From Thermococcus indicus (lineage in GTDB: Archaea > Methanobacteriota_B > Thermococci > Thermococcales > Thermococcaceae): DNA of 64,000 nucleotides. Positions 63,370 through 64,000 of the stretch are shown in pieces. The notes under the pieces are model-generated. The model did no database searches. It worked only from the letters and a program-made list of their open reading frames with translations, and was not told the origin of the DNA. The position numbers and the translations under genes were made by a program. The stretch covers positions 62,001 through 126,000 of the forward strand of contig NZ_CP040846.1 in assembly GCF_006274605.1 (NCBI RefSeq). The letters run 5' to 3'. Numbering within the stretch: position 1 is the stretch's first letter; every line of letters begins with the position of its first letter.

Positions 63370-64000
63370 ATGAGCGTTCTCATCAAGAACGGTTACGTTG
63401 TCTACGGCGAGAGCTTTGAGGTCGTAAAGGCTGACGTTCTCATCGAGGGGAATCGAATCGTCAAAGTGGCCAGAGACATCAACGAGGCAGCCGATACCGT
63501 CATCGATGCGAGGGGGAAGGTCGTTTCCCCGGGCTTCATAAACCTCCACACCCATTCCCCGATGGGCCTCTTCCGCGGCCTGGCCGACGATCTGCCCCTC
63601 ATGGACTGGCTCCAGAACCACATATGGCCGCGTGAGGCGAAGCTCACGAGGGAGTACGCCAAGGTTGGGGCCTACCTCGGAGCGCTGGAGATGATAAAGA
63701 CCGGCACGACGACCTCCCTTGACATGTACTTCTTCATGGACGCCGTTGCCGAGGTGGTTCTTGAGTCCGGCCTCAGAGGCTACCTCTCCTACGGGATGAT
63801 AGACCTCGGAGACCCCGAGAAGACCGAGAAGGAACTCAAAGAGGCCCTCCGCACGATGGAGTTCATCGAGAAGCTCGGCTCCGACAGGGTTCACTTCGTC
63901 TTCGGGCCCCACGCGCCCTACACCTGCTCGATAGCCCTGCTCAAGGAGGTAAGAAGGCTCGCGAACGAGCACGGGAAGATGATAACGATCCACATGAGCG
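63370..64000 (+). CDS. Amidohydrolase of the methylthioadenosine/SAH deaminase family, 3'-truncated by window edge
   Basis: Reading from ATG 63370 (after GTGGTGGCT): MSVLIKNGYVVYGESFEVVK, then the metal-binding GFINLHTHSPMGLFRGLADD with its HxH, MDWLQNHIWPREAKLTREYA, KTGTTTSLDMYFFM and FGPHAPYTCSIALL with a further ligand His. This matches the chlorohydrolase/MtaD group of deaminases acting on methylthioadenosine, S-adenosylhomocysteine or 5'-deoxyadenosine. The 3' end with the last metal ligands is outside the window. The neighbouring mtnP fits use of the same substrate. Confidence 0.85.
   Translation, partial: MSVLIKNGYVVYGESFEVVKADVLIEGNRIVKVARDINEAADTVIDARGKVVSPGFINLHTHSPMGLFRGLADDLPLMDWLQNHIWPREAKLTREYAKVGAYLGALEMIKTGTTTSLDMYFFMDAVAEVVLESGLRGYLSYGMIDLGDPEKTEKELKEALRTMEFIEKLGSDRVHFVFGPHAPYTCSIALLKEVRRLANEHGKMITIHMS

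Overview
This is a gene-dense chromosomal window from a hyperthermophilic archaeon of the order Thermococcales, most likely Thermococcus. The pointers are a membrane-bound [NiFe] hydrogenase operon with Na+/H+ antiporter-type subunits, family D DNA polymerase beside Orc1/Cdc6, an intein-bearing RadA, NucS, ADP-forming acetyl-CoA synthetase alpha subunit, archaeal lipid synthesis (CarS), a CGP-CTERM surface protein, GGTGA-type ribosome binding sites and TTTAAA/TTTATA promoters. As I recall it, the order of mbh, trxB, ornithine aminotransferase, deoC, enolase and TIM follows the T. kodakarensis TK2080-TK2130 region. There are no rRNA genes or CRISPR arrays, and one tRNA (Gln-TTG).

Layout. 1-5.1 kb: 3' part of the mbh operon (mbhH-N). 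5.1-8.0 kb: ferritin-like protein, a small membrane protein and a SagB-type nitroreductase gene split by a 1.45-kb TnpB-only IS element whose ends can be placed to the base. 8.0-19.3 kb: THUMP protein, AAA ATPase, trxB, ornithine aminotransferase, ECF S-component, a short protein resembling the A-domain-only family 4 encapsulins overlapping deoC, CGP-CTERM protein, enolase. 19.3-27 kb: radical SAM gene with a deleted upstream twin, two Lrp-type regulators, XTPase, adenosine-specific kinase, a SPASM protein lacking the radical SAM motif, molybdopterin-synthesis genes moaE, a moeB-like gene and moaD, and carS. 27-38 kb: GbsR-type regulator divergent from an RND exporter operon, RNA m5C methyltransferase, two AglD-like membrane proteins, NAD kinase. 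38-46.6 kb: kae1, acdA, coaD, tpiA, an AbiE-type toxin-antitoxin pair, tRNA-Gln and a 970-bp hairpin-rich island without genes. 46.6-57.8 kb: the replication locus, with polD large subunit, an unusual AT-rich gene, polD small subunit, orc1/cdc6 and a region with the structure of a replication origin (two long origin recognition boxes facing each other across an AT-rich stretch). 57.8-64 kb: K+ channel, radA with intein, nucS, proteasome-assembly chaperone homologue, MTA phosphorylase and the start of an amidohydrolase.

Two themes deserve attention. First, five genes (mbhM, a membrane protein, moaD, polB, orc1) each need exactly one extra base to restore a full-length protein, and every repair site is a run of 3-6 G on the + strand. 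Since orc1 and polB should be essential, homopolymer under-calling in the sequence is the most likely cause. Second, the palindrome TTCCASTGGAA recurs around the replication locus and matches the archaeal origin recognition box. The predicted origin, orc1, PolD, RadA and NucS thus form one replication-repair neighbourhood, interrupted by a foreign-looking gene precisely between the two PolD subunit genes.
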